From: Pacificibacter marinus
GTDB lineage: Bacteria > Pseudomonadota > Alphaproteobacteria > Rhodobacterales > Rhodobacteraceae
Assembly (NCBI RefSeq): GCF_900109555.1
Contig: NZ_FNZV01000002.1
Coordinates: forward strand, 186,001 to 250,000
DNA length: 64,000 nucleotides
Reading direction: 5' to 3'
Of this stretch, positions 41,911-50,751 are shown piece after piece (within the stretch, counting starts at the first letter, position 1; the number at the start of each line of letters is the position of its first letter). The notes beneath the pieces were generated by a model that did not search any database, was not told where the DNA came from, and saw nothing but the letters and a program-made list of their open reading frames with translations. Made by a program: the position numbers and the translations under genes.

Positions 41911-41939
41911 GTGTCGTGGCGTACAACGCGCCACGACAC
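41911..41939 (+). terminator. Terminator-like hairpin after the DJ-1-like gene
   Basis: The arms GTGTCGTGGCG and CGCCACGACAC pair perfectly (11 bp) around TACAACG, 16 bases after the stop. The bases after it (TTAGACGTTTTG) are only moderately T-rich, but strength and position suit the end of the NemR-type operon. Confidence 0.65.
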
Positions 41940-42495
41940 TTAGACGTTTTGAGACCTAAAAGAGTTTGGCTTTCTGTAGGCTGGCGTGATCTTTTTACCA
42001 GCGCCAGTATAATAGCTGACATCCCCCAACCATATCCTCTTTGCGTAAATCTAAGCATCGGATTTCGCCCTGAGCACCTGCATATATTTGTGGGCGTATA
42101 ATCGTGTGTCGCCGCACGGCTGAGGCATTTGGGGCTGCCGCAAGCGGTGATACTTTTCAAAATATGCGCGACAAGAATAACTTATTTAGTGATTTTCAAG
42201 TCAGTTTGAGTTGAAAAAGAGGGAACCTGAATCCTGCTCATTCAGGTGATGTTTCCCTTAAGTCATTATATCAATACGTTTTTTATATTGTACTTTTTAT
42301 GAATGTTGGTGTCACACCCTCGCCGCAACATTGTTTCTAATGCATCGAATAAAATCAATGAAACTTGTGCGACTTAAACGAATCTTCACCCCTTCACGCC
42401 ATTTCTCTTTGCAGACGAACCACTGCGTTCGATTTTTTTGTGCATTTTTCACGGAGCCCCGTGGATCGCATTTGCCGCACGATGAGGAGAAAGTG
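41940..42495. other. Intergenic region upstream of the chemoreceptor gene
   Basis: About 550 bases without a recognised gene. A hairpin ACCTGAAT/ATTCAGGT occurs at 42225-42247, flanked by GGGAA and TTCCC. The last 200 bases are AT-rich and probably hold the chemoreceptor promoter and leader. Reverse-strand frames stay open near 41930-42130 but have no supported start or known family. Confidence 0.45.
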
Positions 42496-45400
42496 ATGAA
42501 CTTTTTTAAGAAGATTAAGTTGGCGCAAAAGCTACCAATTGTGATGATTGGTTTGACAGCACTCGCCATTTGTATTTCGGGCTATACGTCTTATCGGCAC
42601 GCGTCAAAGGCACTTTTGATCGAAGCAGAAGACTTGCTATCCACAATTGCCGAGGCACGCACCTTAGAATTCAATACGTGGCTTGAGGGCATTGATATTG
42701 ATATTCGCGGGCAGGCGGAAAGCCCAACGGTACTTTCTGCTGTGCGCGGATTGGACGTCGCTTGGAGCGCACTCCCCGGTGATCCTCAAGCCTATCTGCA
42801 AAATGCCTACATTGATGATAATCCGAACGTTGAAGGGGAAAAGCATCTTCTTGATTTTGCCGAAGATGGGTCTGCGTACAGTCAAGTCCACAAGTTGTAT
42901 CACGCGTCTTTCCGTAAACTTGTTGACGAAAAAGGGTATTATGATGTCTTCATTTTCAACACTTCAGGCGAACTTATTTACTCGGTTTTTAAAGAGCGTG
43001 ATTTTGCGACCAACTTCCTAGAGGGTCAATACAAAGAGACTGCTTTGGGTGCGATCGTGCGAGACTCGCTTCAAAGCGAAGGTCAAAAAACATTCTTCCA
43101 AGACGTTACCATATATGAACCCTCCCATAGTACTCCTGCGTCCTTCATCGGGAGCCCAATTGTGAACCGTAAAGGCGAAACAAAGGGTGTGATTGCGTTC
43201 CAAATGTCTGCAGAGCGTATTGATGCGATTATGACACGTGCCACGGGACTTGGTGAAACCGGCGATGCCTATATCATCGGCGAAGACATGTTGCTGCGCA
43301 GTGATCCTATCCACGGCCTTGGCAATCAAGTTTTGGTTGGCAGCGTTGATTTTCAATCGGCAGTAAATGCAATTGCAGGCGAAACAGGTTTGCTGCGTGA
43401 AACTGTGAACAATACTGCAGCAGGCCATGTTCATGCGCACCTTGCAGCTTACCGCCCGCTTGATTTTCATGGCGTGCGTTGGGCGCTGATTGCGGAACAA
43501 AGTATTGATGAAATTCTGTTGCCCGCCAATCAATTGCGAAATGATATGATCCGTGATGGCCTGATCATGATTTTAGTCGTCGCTGCGATTGCCTACTTCA
43601 TTTCGCGCACAATCTCAAAACCTCTGACAAATGTGGAACGCTCAATGCGTGTTGTGTCCACCGGCGATTATTCTTCGGCGGTTCCTGGAACTGGGCGAGG
43701 GGACGAAATCGGTGGGATTGCGAACGCGTTGGACGAATTTCGCAATGCACTTGGGCGTGCTGAACAAGCGACACGAGATGGCCTATTCAAAGGGTCAGCA
43801 TTTGAGGGCTCGTCTGCCGCTTTGATGATGGTCGACCAGAACTTTGATGTCACCTACATAAACGCTGCAGCGTCTAAACTTATGTCGGAACATCAAAATA
43901 CGTTTCGGTTAGCCTATTCAGAGTTTGACGCGACAAACCTTGTCGGGGCAAACATCGATACATTCCATAAATTTTCTGAAAAGGACCGCAAGGTTCTGGA
44001 AGATCCAAACGCGATGCCGTTTGCGGCGGATATTAAAGTGGGGGAGACCTACTTTTCTCTCGACATCAATTCTGTCCTTGATTTGGAAGGTAAACAAATT
44101 GGGTGTGTCTTGGAATGGAAAGATGTCACTGACATTAGAACAAGCGAAGCTGTCATAGCCGCACTCGATAGCAACCAAGCAAAGGCCGAATTCGAATTGA
44201 ACGGTAAGCTCATAGGTGCAAATGCTAATTTTGCAGGAATGACGGGAACTAAAGCTCAGGACATTCTTGGCTTTAAACATGATGAATTGTTTAACTTCGA
44301 CCCTGAGATGGCAGCTCAGAATGGTCCGGTTTGGGATCGATTACTGAGAGGTGACAGCGTGTCTGGACGTTTCAATTTGAAATCCACCGATGGTAAAATA
44401 TCAATCTTGGATGGAACATTTTCATCTGTAAAAGATGCCAGCGGTAATCCTTTTAGAGTCATTTTGCTTGGCACAGATGTAACTGAAAGCCACAATGCAC
44501 TGCAGGCTTCGAAAGCCAGTCAAGAAAAGATGAAAGCGGAACAAGATACCGTGGTCGAAGGACTGCGAGTGGCCCTGAAACGTCTTGCAAAAGGCGACCT
44601 TACCAGCCAGATCGATATCCCATTTGCTCTTGAATATGAAACGCTCCGCAATGATTTTAACTTGGCAATGACAAACCTTTTGGATGCCATGAGTAGCGTC
44701 GTCGAAAATGCTGACATGATCCGAGGTGAAGCCAGCGAAATTTCAAATGCAGCAGATGACTTGTCTCGCCGGACGGAAAAACAAGCTGCGACATTGGAAG
44801 AAACGGCGACGGCACTAGACGAACTAACATCATCGGTTAAATCTGCAGCTGAGGGGGCAAATCAGGCAAGCCAAATGGTTGCATCCGCAAAATCGAATGC
44901 TGAAGCCTCGGGTGAAGTCGTGCAAGAAGCGGTCGAAGCTATGAGTGAAATTGAAAGCTCGTCCAATCAAATTTCAAAAATTATTTCTGTCATTGACGAT
45001 ATAGCTTTCCAAACCAATCTATTGGCACTGAACGCCGGTGTTGAAGCGGCGCGCGCAGGAGAGGCCGGACGGGGTTTTGCCGTTGTTGCATCCGAGGTCC
45101 GCGCGCTTGCTCAACGATCATCAGAGGCTGCGCGTGAGATCAACAGCCTCATTTCAAAATCTGGGGCCTTGGTGAAACGAGGTGTAGGTCTTGTTGGTGA
45201 AACGGGCGATGCGCTAAAAGGTATCGTCAGCTCAGTGTCTGAAATTGCTATCAACGTTACGGAAATTGCAGATTCTTCACGAGAACAATCTAGTGGTCTC
45301 GCGGAAATCAACGCTGCCGTAAATCAGCTTGATCAAGTGACCCAGCAAAATGCTGCCATGTTTGAAGAGACTACCGCAGCAAGTCATGCCCTGACGCGAG

Positions 45401-45609
45401 AAGCCGAAAACCTAAATGTGACGACCTCACGGTTCTCGATTTCAAAGACATCTGCTCAAACCGAAACAAGTGTCGTTCAGGCCGATTTCACAACAAAAGC
45501 GCCAACAACCACGCGCGAAGAGGCTCCCGTTAAATCAGTTAAACAGGTCGCGAATGCGCCACAGCCAGTACCTCAACCCGTTTTGAGTGATGATTGGGAA
45601 GATTTCTAA
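42496..45609 (+). CDS. Methyl-accepting chemotaxis protein with two PAS-like domains and a C-terminal docking pentapeptide
   Basis: This chemoreceptor of 1037 residues has TM1 near 15-33 ([18 protein letters not shown]) and a large periplasmic sensor (about 35-350, dCache-like). TM2 lies near 356-372 ([16 protein letters not shown]), followed by HAMP ([20 protein letters not shown]), two PAS-like segments ([20 protein letters not shown] and [16 protein letters not shown]) and a second HAMP-like linker ([15 protein letters not shown]). The signalling domain has the hairpin tip [20 protein letters not shown]. The chain ends in DDWEDF, an NWETF-like pentapeptide that tethers CheB and CheR. ATG 42496 follows GAGGAG; a longer frame to 42331 is not supported. 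cheB and cheD lie immediately downstream, but cheA, cheW and cheR do not. Confidence 0.9.
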   Translation: MNFFKKIKLAQKLPIVMIGLTALAICISGYTSYRHASKALLIEAEDLLSTIAEARTLEFNTWLEGIDIDIRGQAESPTVLSAVRGLDVAWSALPGDPQAYLQNAYIDDNPNVEGEKHLLDFAEDGSAYSQVHKLYHASFRKLVDEKGYYDVFIFNTSGELIYSVFKERDFATNFLEGQYKETALGAIVRDSLQSEGQKTFFQDVTIYEPSHSTPASFIGSPIVNRKGETKGVIAFQMSAERIDAIMTRATGLGETGDAYIIGEDMLLRSDPIHGLGNQVLVGSVDFQSAVNAIAGETGLLRETVNNTAAGHVHAHLAAYRPLDFHGVRWALIAEQSIDEILLPANQLRNDMIRDGLIMILVVAAIAYFISRTISKPLTNVERSMRVVSTGDYSSAVPGTGRGDEIGGIANALDEFRNALGRAEQATRDGLFKGSAFEGSSAALMMVDQNFDVTYINAAASKLMSEHQNTFRLAYSEFDATNLVGANIDTFHKFSEKDRKVLEDPNAMPFAADIKVGETYFSLDINSVLDLEGKQIGCVLEWKDVTDIRTSEAVIAALDSNQAKAEFELNGKLIGANANFAGMTGTKAQDILGFKHDELFNFDPEMAAQNGPVWDRLLRGDSVSGRFNLKSTDGKISILDGTFSSVKDASGNPFRVILLGTDVTESHNALQASKASQEKMKAEQDTVVEGLRVALKRLAKGDLTSQIDIPFALEYETLRNDFNLAMTNLLDAMSSVVENADMIRGEASEISNAADDLSRRTEKQAATLEETATALDELTSSVKSAAEGANQASQMVASAKSNAEASGEVVQEAVEAMSEIESSSNQISKIISVIDDIAFQTNLLALNAGVEAARAGEAGRGFAVVASEVRALAQRSSEAAREINSLISKSGALVKRGVGLVGETGDALKGIVSSVSEIAINVTEIADSSREQSSGLAEINAAVNQLDQVTQQNAAMFEETTAASHALTREAENLNVTTSRFSISKTSAQTETSVVQADFTTKAPTTTREEAPVKSVKQVANAPQPVPQPVLSDDWEDF

Positions 45610-45661
45610 TTCTCGACAGAACTTCTCAATCACAGCTTGCGAATATGGACAGGAAAATTTT

Positions 45662-46696
45662 GTGAAACAATCGCGTGTACTTATCGTTGATGACTCTCCG
45701 ACAATGCGGCGGCTTATACGGTCTATTCTTGAGAAAGACCCAAGGATCACTGTCGTCGCAGAAGCAGGGACGGCACGTGAGGCAAGAGATGCTGTAAATA
45801 CGTATAAACCTGATGTGATTTCTCTTGATGTGGAAATGCCAAACATGAGTGGTTTGGAGTTTCTAGAACGGTTGATGCGACATCGTCCAATGCCTGTTGT
45901 TATGGTGAGTACATTAACCAAAAGAGGCAGTTCTATTGCCGTTGATGCTTTGGCGTTAGGGGCGATTGAATGCATAGAAAAACCGCGACTTGGGCAGCAA
46001 GAAGATTCTTTCTCAAATCTTGCGGATGCGATTGTTTTAGCGTCGCAAGCGCGTGTTGGAGGTAGGGTCGTACGTGCGGTGGCCCCAGTTTTAAATCATC
46101 CAAGGCGCTTTAAAAGGATTTGTCTGTTAGGGGGGTCGACGGGTGCCGTCGATGCTTTGGAGCAGATATTATTGAGGTTTCCTGAAAACTGCCCCCCGAC
46201 GTTGATTACTCAACATATGCCAGAACCTTTTCTAGTTAGTTTTGCAGCCAGGTTGAATCAGCTTGTGTTACCAAAAGTATCTTTGGCGCAGGAGGGGCAA
46301 ACACTTTCACCGGGACATGTTTTGATCGCCCCTGGGGGGGAGTTTCACCTGAACTTGACCTCGAACAAAGCGCTCACAGTTTCGTTATTTAAGGGCCCTC
46401 CAGTTTCTGGGCACCGTCCCTCCGTTGATTCAATGATGTTGTCTGCGACCGAATTTGCACCCAGAATTGTCGCAGGCATTTTAACTGGTATGGGGCGAGA
46501 TGGAGCCGAAGGAATGCAGAAATTACGAGAAAATGGCGCTAAAACCTTAGGCCAATCGCGTGAAACATGCGTCGTTTTTGGAATGCCTAAGGTTGCGGGA
46601 CAGTTGGGCGGGGTTGAAAAATGGGTTGATATTGCAAATTTTGGAGATGAGATGCTTGCACTTGCAGAAACCCCAGTTCGGGGAGGGGCAATATGA
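45662..46696 (+). CDS. cheB: Chemotaxis protein-glutamate methylesterase CheB
   Basis: This protein of 344 residues has an N-terminal receiver domain with acidic residues DD at 10-11 and phospho-acceptor Asp56 (VISLDVEMPNMSG). The C-terminal methylesterase domain has the catalytic Ser in LLGGSTGAVDAL, His in TLITQHMPEPF and Asp in GMGRDGAEGM. It removes methyl groups from chemoreceptors when phosphorylated. I chose GTG 45662 (MKQSRVLIVDDSPTM), which has AGGAAAA seven bases upstream. In-frame starts up to 45587 overlap the receptor gene and add non-conserved residues. The neighbouring receptor carries a CheB-docking tail. Confidence 0.9.
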   Translation: MKQSRVLIVDDSPTMRRLIRSILEKDPRITVVAEAGTAREARDAVNTYKPDVISLDVEMPNMSGLEFLERLMRHRPMPVVMVSTLTKRGSSIAVDALALGAIECIEKPRLGQQEDSFSNLADAIVLASQARVGGRVVRAVAPVLNHPRRFKRICLLGGSTGAVDALEQILLRFPENCPPTLITQHMPEPFLVSFAARLNQLVLPKVSLAQEGQTLSPGHVLIAPGGEFHLNLTSNKALTVSLFKGPPVSGHRPSVDSMMLSATEFAPRIVAGILTGMGRDGAEGMQKLRENGAKTLGQSRETCVVFGMPKVAGQLGGVEKWVDIANFGDEMLALAETPVRGGAI

Positions 46697-47229
46697 CGAA
46701 TGTTTCCAACAAAATCCTACAAGGTAAATCCGCTTATATCACTCAAGGTGAGTTCGCGGTAGATTGTTCCCCTACGGTTGTTATTTCTACAATATTGGGC
46801 TCATGCATCGCAGCTTGCATCTGGGATCCCGACGCAAATATTGGTGGAATGAACCATTTCTTGTTGCCCAACGGACCGCAGGTATTAGAAAGCGATTCCA
46901 GTTCTTTCGGGGCAAATGCGATGGAAGTTTTAATCAATACACTTATTCGCTCTGGTGCTAGAAAAAATTGTTTGCGCGCAAAAGTTTTTGGTGGAGCAGA
47001 AATGTGCCGTGGCCTCACCGATGCAGGAAGTCGTAACGGTTTGTTTGTACTTTCTTACTTAGAGCGTGAAAACATTCCATGCGTGGGACAAAGTCTTGGA
47101 GGCAATCAGGCGCGACGTCTTGAGTTTTACCCCGAAAGTGGCCGTGTTCGACAGAAACTTGTCGAAGATGCATGTGTCACGGAAGTTATTCCAGTAGTGC
47201 CTGCATCTAACGAGCTTGAATTGTTTTAA
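46693..47229 (+). CDS. cheD: Chemoreceptor glutamine deamidase CheD
   Basis: This protein of 178 residues has the CheD catalytic pair Cys38 (ISTILGSCIAACIWD) and His55 (GGMNHFLLP), plus AKVFGGAEMCRGL near 100. CheD deamidates specific receptor glutamines and, in some species, binds CheC. Its start overlaps the cheB stop (ATGA), so both adaptation enzymes are made together with the receptor. No cheC is visible. Confidence 0.92.
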   Translation: MTNVSNKILQGKSAYITQGEFAVDCSPTVVISTILGSCIAACIWDPDANIGGMNHFLLPNGPQVLESDSSSFGANAMEVLINTLIRSGARKNCLRAKVFGGAEMCRGLTDAGSRNGLFVLSYLERENIPCVGQSLGGNQARRLEFYPESGRVRQKLVEDACVTEVIPVVPASNELELF

Positions 47230-47421
47230 CCAAGAATATTGCTTAGTGGCAGGCCTTAGTTTGTACGGCAATGGTCACGATGCATCATGGGACCTATGCT
47301 GAATTTGTGCTTAGATAGGCATTTAGCTTTTGTACATGTGTCTATTCTTGTCGCGTGCCAACATGATGTCGCCAACACCTTTTGATTTTCGAGTATGGGG
47401 CAGGATGAGGTTTTGCGACAC
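47230..47421. other. Convergent gap between cheD and the hybrid kinase gene
   Basis: This 190-base gap lies between converging genes. I see no supported ORF and no strong terminator hairpin. Confidence 0.4.
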
Positions 47422-49959
47422 TTATGATAGAACTTTTGCGACGGCATCCAAAAGATCAGTGCGCTGCACGGGCTTCATCATTCGGATGTCTTCGGGTCTT
47501 AGACCATTTCCATGTACTGTCGCTTCGCTTGCATAACCAGACATAAAGATCACTGGCAGGGCTGGCCATCGTGCTCTGAGGGCTTTGGCGAGGGTCGTCC
47601 CCTGCAATTTTCCGGGCATCACGATGTCAGTGAGTAATAGGTCAAAGGTTGGATCTGCTTCGAAGGTGGCAAAGGCTGCGTCGCCAGAGGCAGTCGCCGT
47701 GACATGGTACCCAGAGTGCTCGAGCACTTTAACCAATGTTTCGCGCACCGATTTTTCGTCTTCTGCCACAAGCAACTTGTGTCCTTTATGTGCAGGGTTG
47801 TGATCCGTCATTTCAGGTGTAGTAATTTGTTCTTGTTGCATGTTGGTTGCAGGGAAATAGAGTTTAAAAGTCGTGCCTTGATCGATTTCTGTATAGACTT
47901 GGACGGTGCCGCCAGATTGACGCATGAAGCCGTCCGTCATCGATAAGCCAAGTCCAGACCCCAGACCTGGGGGTTTTGTCGTGAAAAAGGGTTCGAAAAT
48001 AGAGGCGAGGGTGTCTTGTGAAATTCCGGGTCCAGTATCGCTGACCGCCAGCATCACATACCGGCCCGGTGCAAGTTCTTCATTTCGGGCGTCGATATAG
48101 GCCTGATCAATGCGCACATTTGCGGTTTCTATCGTCAGATTTCCGTGGCCTTCCATAGCATCACGCGCATTCAATGTTAGGTTTAACAGTGCACTTTCCA
48201 GTGATGCACGGTCCGCTTTTACAGGCCACAACCCTGCCAGAAGCGATGTTTCCACGTTGACACTTTCCGGTAATGTGCGCCCGATCCAGTTCTTTGCCTC
48301 GCGCACAACGCTGTTTAGATCCAAAACGACAGGGGTCAATGGAGCCTGCCGCGCAAAAGCGAGCATGTTTTTGGTCAAATCAGCGCCACGCAACGTGGCT
48401 GTAATGGCTGTATCGATCAAATCCTGTTCGACTGGGGGCACGTCGCGATCACTTAACAGTTCTAAATTGCCCAAAATCACAGCCAGAAGATTGTTGAAAT
48501 CATGGGCCACACCGCCTGTGAGTTGGCCGATGCTTTCGTTTTTCTGAGCACGGCGGGAAATTTCACTTTCTCTTTCCATTTTCTTTTGCGCTTCGACTTC
48601 GGTTGTGGCGTCAAGAATGATGGCCTTTATCAGTGCTCTGCCTTTTTCGATATCCGTACCACCGTGGTAATCAAGCCAGCGCGTTTGCCCGTCGCGTGTG
48701 GTGATTTTATATCGATGAAAAATAGGTTCGCCTGTTTCAAAGCTTTCATACAAAACCTTAAGAAATTTTTCGATGTCGTCGGGATCATGCATTTTCATCA
48801 ATAGACTGGGGTCGGCATAGAATTCTTGGTCTGTAACCCCCCAAATTTTGTGGCATTTGGGGCTGATGTACAACAACTTGGGGCCATCGGGGCCCGTTCC
48901 ATCCACTTCCAAAGCCACGCCCGGAAGCTTTTCAATGATGTGCTCAAGGCGGTTTCGAGAATCTTGTAGCAATTTTTCAGAATCTCGAATGTCTGTTAGG
49001 TCTGCATGCATACCTATGATCCGGCTTGTTGTGCCATCTTTGGCCAAATCGGCGATCCAGCTTGCGCGAATATACCGAAGCGTTCCATCGGAGCGCTGCA
49101 CGCGAAAATTTGTTTTATTCAATGTTTGCGTGCCCTGCCACATCTGCTGTCTTTCTCGTTGCAAGCGCGGCAAATCTTCTGGGTGAATCAAGGCTTCCCA
49201 TTCAGGCATCAGGACCTGTCCAGCGGGTCTGTCCAGCCCGTAGATTGACATCAATCCTTCATCAAAAAAAGGTCCAAGGCTGTCTTTCTTTTGGTCAAAC
49301 ATTCCCATGCCTGACATTTGCATTGCCAAATCCAGCTTTTTTACAGAATCTGCGCTTTCAACGGTAACATTGGCAAAGCGAAATGCGTAATTTAGAACTT
49401 GCCATGTCACCAAAGTCGACAAAACACCGATGGATGCAAATCCGACTGCTACCTGTGCGGCGATAACATGCGCATCGGGGTCTTGATTGACACGGCTCAG
49501 ATACCAAAGCGGCACAATATGAAGCAAGGCGAGCGCCAGCATAAGGTAGGCAGCTGTTGATTTTGACGTAACAGGCCAATTTCGGGCTGGGCGCAGATAG
49601 TATACGGCAACCCCAATGGCCGGGGTCGCAAGGTTCATAAAGATACCGATGTTAACAGCGGCTCCGCCTTGCGAATATCGATAGAGTGCGCCGCAAGCCC
49701 CAGCAATCACAGCGCCAATTGGCCCACCAAGATAGCCCGCGAAAATGAGTGGCCCAGCTTTGGCGTCAAATTGGGTTGGAATGATTTTGAACGAGATTGA
49801 GTTCATACCAAGCGACATCACCATCACGCCAAAAATAATACCCAAAAGCATTTGTTGAACAGGTCGTTTGTTTCTCAACCGATCCGACGCGTAAACGACG
49901 TACACAAGGACACCTGCCAAAAGCAAAGATGTCAGATTTTGCAAAACGAATGCGAACAT
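47422..49959 (-). CDS. Hybrid sensor histidine kinase with 5TM-Lyt sensor, PAS domains and receiver
   Basis: This protein of 845 residues has an N-terminal membrane region of about six spans (residues 1-205) with a 5TMR-LYT-like pattern (LIFAGYLGGPIGAVIAGACG, ALYRYSQGGAAVNIG). Two PAS domains follow (FFDEGLMSIYGLDRP, then ALEVDGTGPDG with KLLYISPKCHKIWGV), each with a PAC-like end. The kinase core has H-box GGVAHDFNNLLAVILGNLEL, N-box LLNLTLNARDAMEG and G-boxes SDTGPGI and GLGSGLGLSM. A C-terminal receiver has the acceptor Asp in DLLLTDIVMPG. ATG 49959 (MFAFVLQNLTSLLLAG) follows GGAG. The architecture suggests it senses an envelope or small-molecule signal; its partner regulator is not adjacent. 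Being next to chemotaxis genes does not prove a shared pathway. Confidence 0.87.
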   Translation of the reverse strand: MFAFVLQNLTSLLLAGVLVYVVYASDRLRNKRPVQQMLLGIIFGVMVMSLGMNSISFKIIPTQFDAKAGPLIFAGYLGGPIGAVIAGACGALYRYSQGGAAVNIGIFMNLATPAIGVAVYYLRPARNWPVTSKSTAAYLMLALALLHIVPLWYLSRVNQDPDAHVIAAQVAVGFASIGVLSTLVTWQVLNYAFRFANVTVESADSVKKLDLAMQMSGMGMFDQKKDSLGPFFDEGLMSIYGLDRPAGQVLMPEWEALIHPEDLPRLQRERQQMWQGTQTLNKTNFRVQRSDGTLRYIRASWIADLAKDGTTSRIIGMHADLTDIRDSEKLLQDSRNRLEHIIEKLPGVALEVDGTGPDGPKLLYISPKCHKIWGVTDQEFYADPSLLMKMHDPDDIEKFLKVLYESFETGEPIFHRYKITTRDGQTRWLDYHGGTDIEKGRALIKAIILDATTEVEAQKKMERESEISRRAQKNESIGQLTGGVAHDFNNLLAVILGNLELLSDRDVPPVEQDLIDTAITATLRGADLTKNMLAFARQAPLTPVVLDLNSVVREAKNWIGRTLPESVNVETSLLAGLWPVKADRASLESALLNLTLNARDAMEGHGNLTIETANVRIDQAYIDARNEELAPGRYVMLAVSDTGPGISQDTLASIFEPFFTTKPPGLGSGLGLSMTDGFMRQSGGTVQVYTEIDQGTTFKLYFPATNMQQEQITTPEMTDHNPAHKGHKLLVAEDEKSVRETLVKVLEHSGYHVTATASGDAAFATFEADPTFDLLLTDIVMPGKLQGTTLAKALRARWPALPVIFMSGYASEATVHGNGLRPEDIRMMKPVQRTDLLDAVAKVLS

Positions 49960-50162
49960 AACAGTCTCCAAACAGTTTAGACCCGTCAATGTTGACTGAT
50001 CTGACTTTGAGCCTAACCTAGGATTGCCTTCGGGTCCAATGGCACTGTTGAAACCTAATACCAGTCAAACTTTTCAACGGGTTTGTTTTAAATTCTGTTT
50101 GCGCTTGATGGATTTAAGCGATCAGCCGACGGGCTTCCTCAACACATTTTATCTTGGTTGCT

Positions 50163-50636
50163 CTAGCGGGCAGTGAAATGTGCGCGTTTGGCTTGGGTGA
50201 TGTGTTGCAACTGGGTCGGGCTGATTGAAAAGATGTGTCGCGGCGTGCCGGCAGCGGCCCAAATCACATCAAAATCATCGAGCTTTGGATCAAAAAACAG
50301 ATGTGGGGCATTCAAATGCCCAACTGGGGACACGCCACCAATGGCAAACCCCGTTACTTTGCGGATCAGTTTTCCATCTGCGCGAGTCAAATCTTCGCCA
50401 GCGACATCAGCCGCTTTGAGTGCATCAACCATAGACCCGCCTGCGGTGATAAACAGATAGATATCACCTGAGGTTGTGCCTTGGAAAATGATGGATTTGG
50501 CGATTTGATCTAATGTGCAGCCCGCTTGATCGGCAGCTTGCGCGGCTGTGCGGGTCTCGCCGTCCATTTCTATGATTTGCACCGCGACACCTGAGGTTGC
50601 CAGTGCCGTTTCAACCCGTTTAAGACTTTTTGACAT
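50163..50636 (-). CDS. YbaK/EbsC family aminoacyl-tRNA deacylase
   Basis: This cytoplasmic protein of 157 residues has the YbaK fold. It has TRTAAQAADQAGCTLDQIAKS near 30, a catalytic lysine region SIIFQGTTSGDIYLFITAG near 50 and TGFAIGGVSPVGHL near 95, where the GxxPxGH loop is typical. Such proteins hydrolyse mischarged tRNAs, for example Cys- or Ala-tRNAPro, in trans. The length matches the family. It diverges from glnE and appears monocistronic. Confidence 0.87.
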   Translation of the reverse strand: MSKSLKRVETALATSGVAVQIIEMDGETRTAAQAADQAGCTLDQIAKSIIFQGTTSGDIYLFITAGGSMVDALKAADVAGEDLTRADGKLIRKVTGFAIGGVSPVGHLNAPHLFFDPKLDDFDVIWAAAGTPRHIFSISPTQLQHITQAKRAHFTAR

Positions 50637-50751
50637 AGACTTTCCCTAGCCTTGTGTGGATTGCTTGCACGCAAATTTGCATGCAATTGGGCCTTGCACA
50701 AGCCTTGCATGCTGGGTCTTATAACGTGCCCAATCAATCGGAGAGCAACAG

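Noticed and set aside
42331-42495. A 55-codon extension of the chemoreceptor
   Set aside because: The added residues are basic and unlike a receptor N-terminus, and GAGGAG sits before the ATG at 42496.
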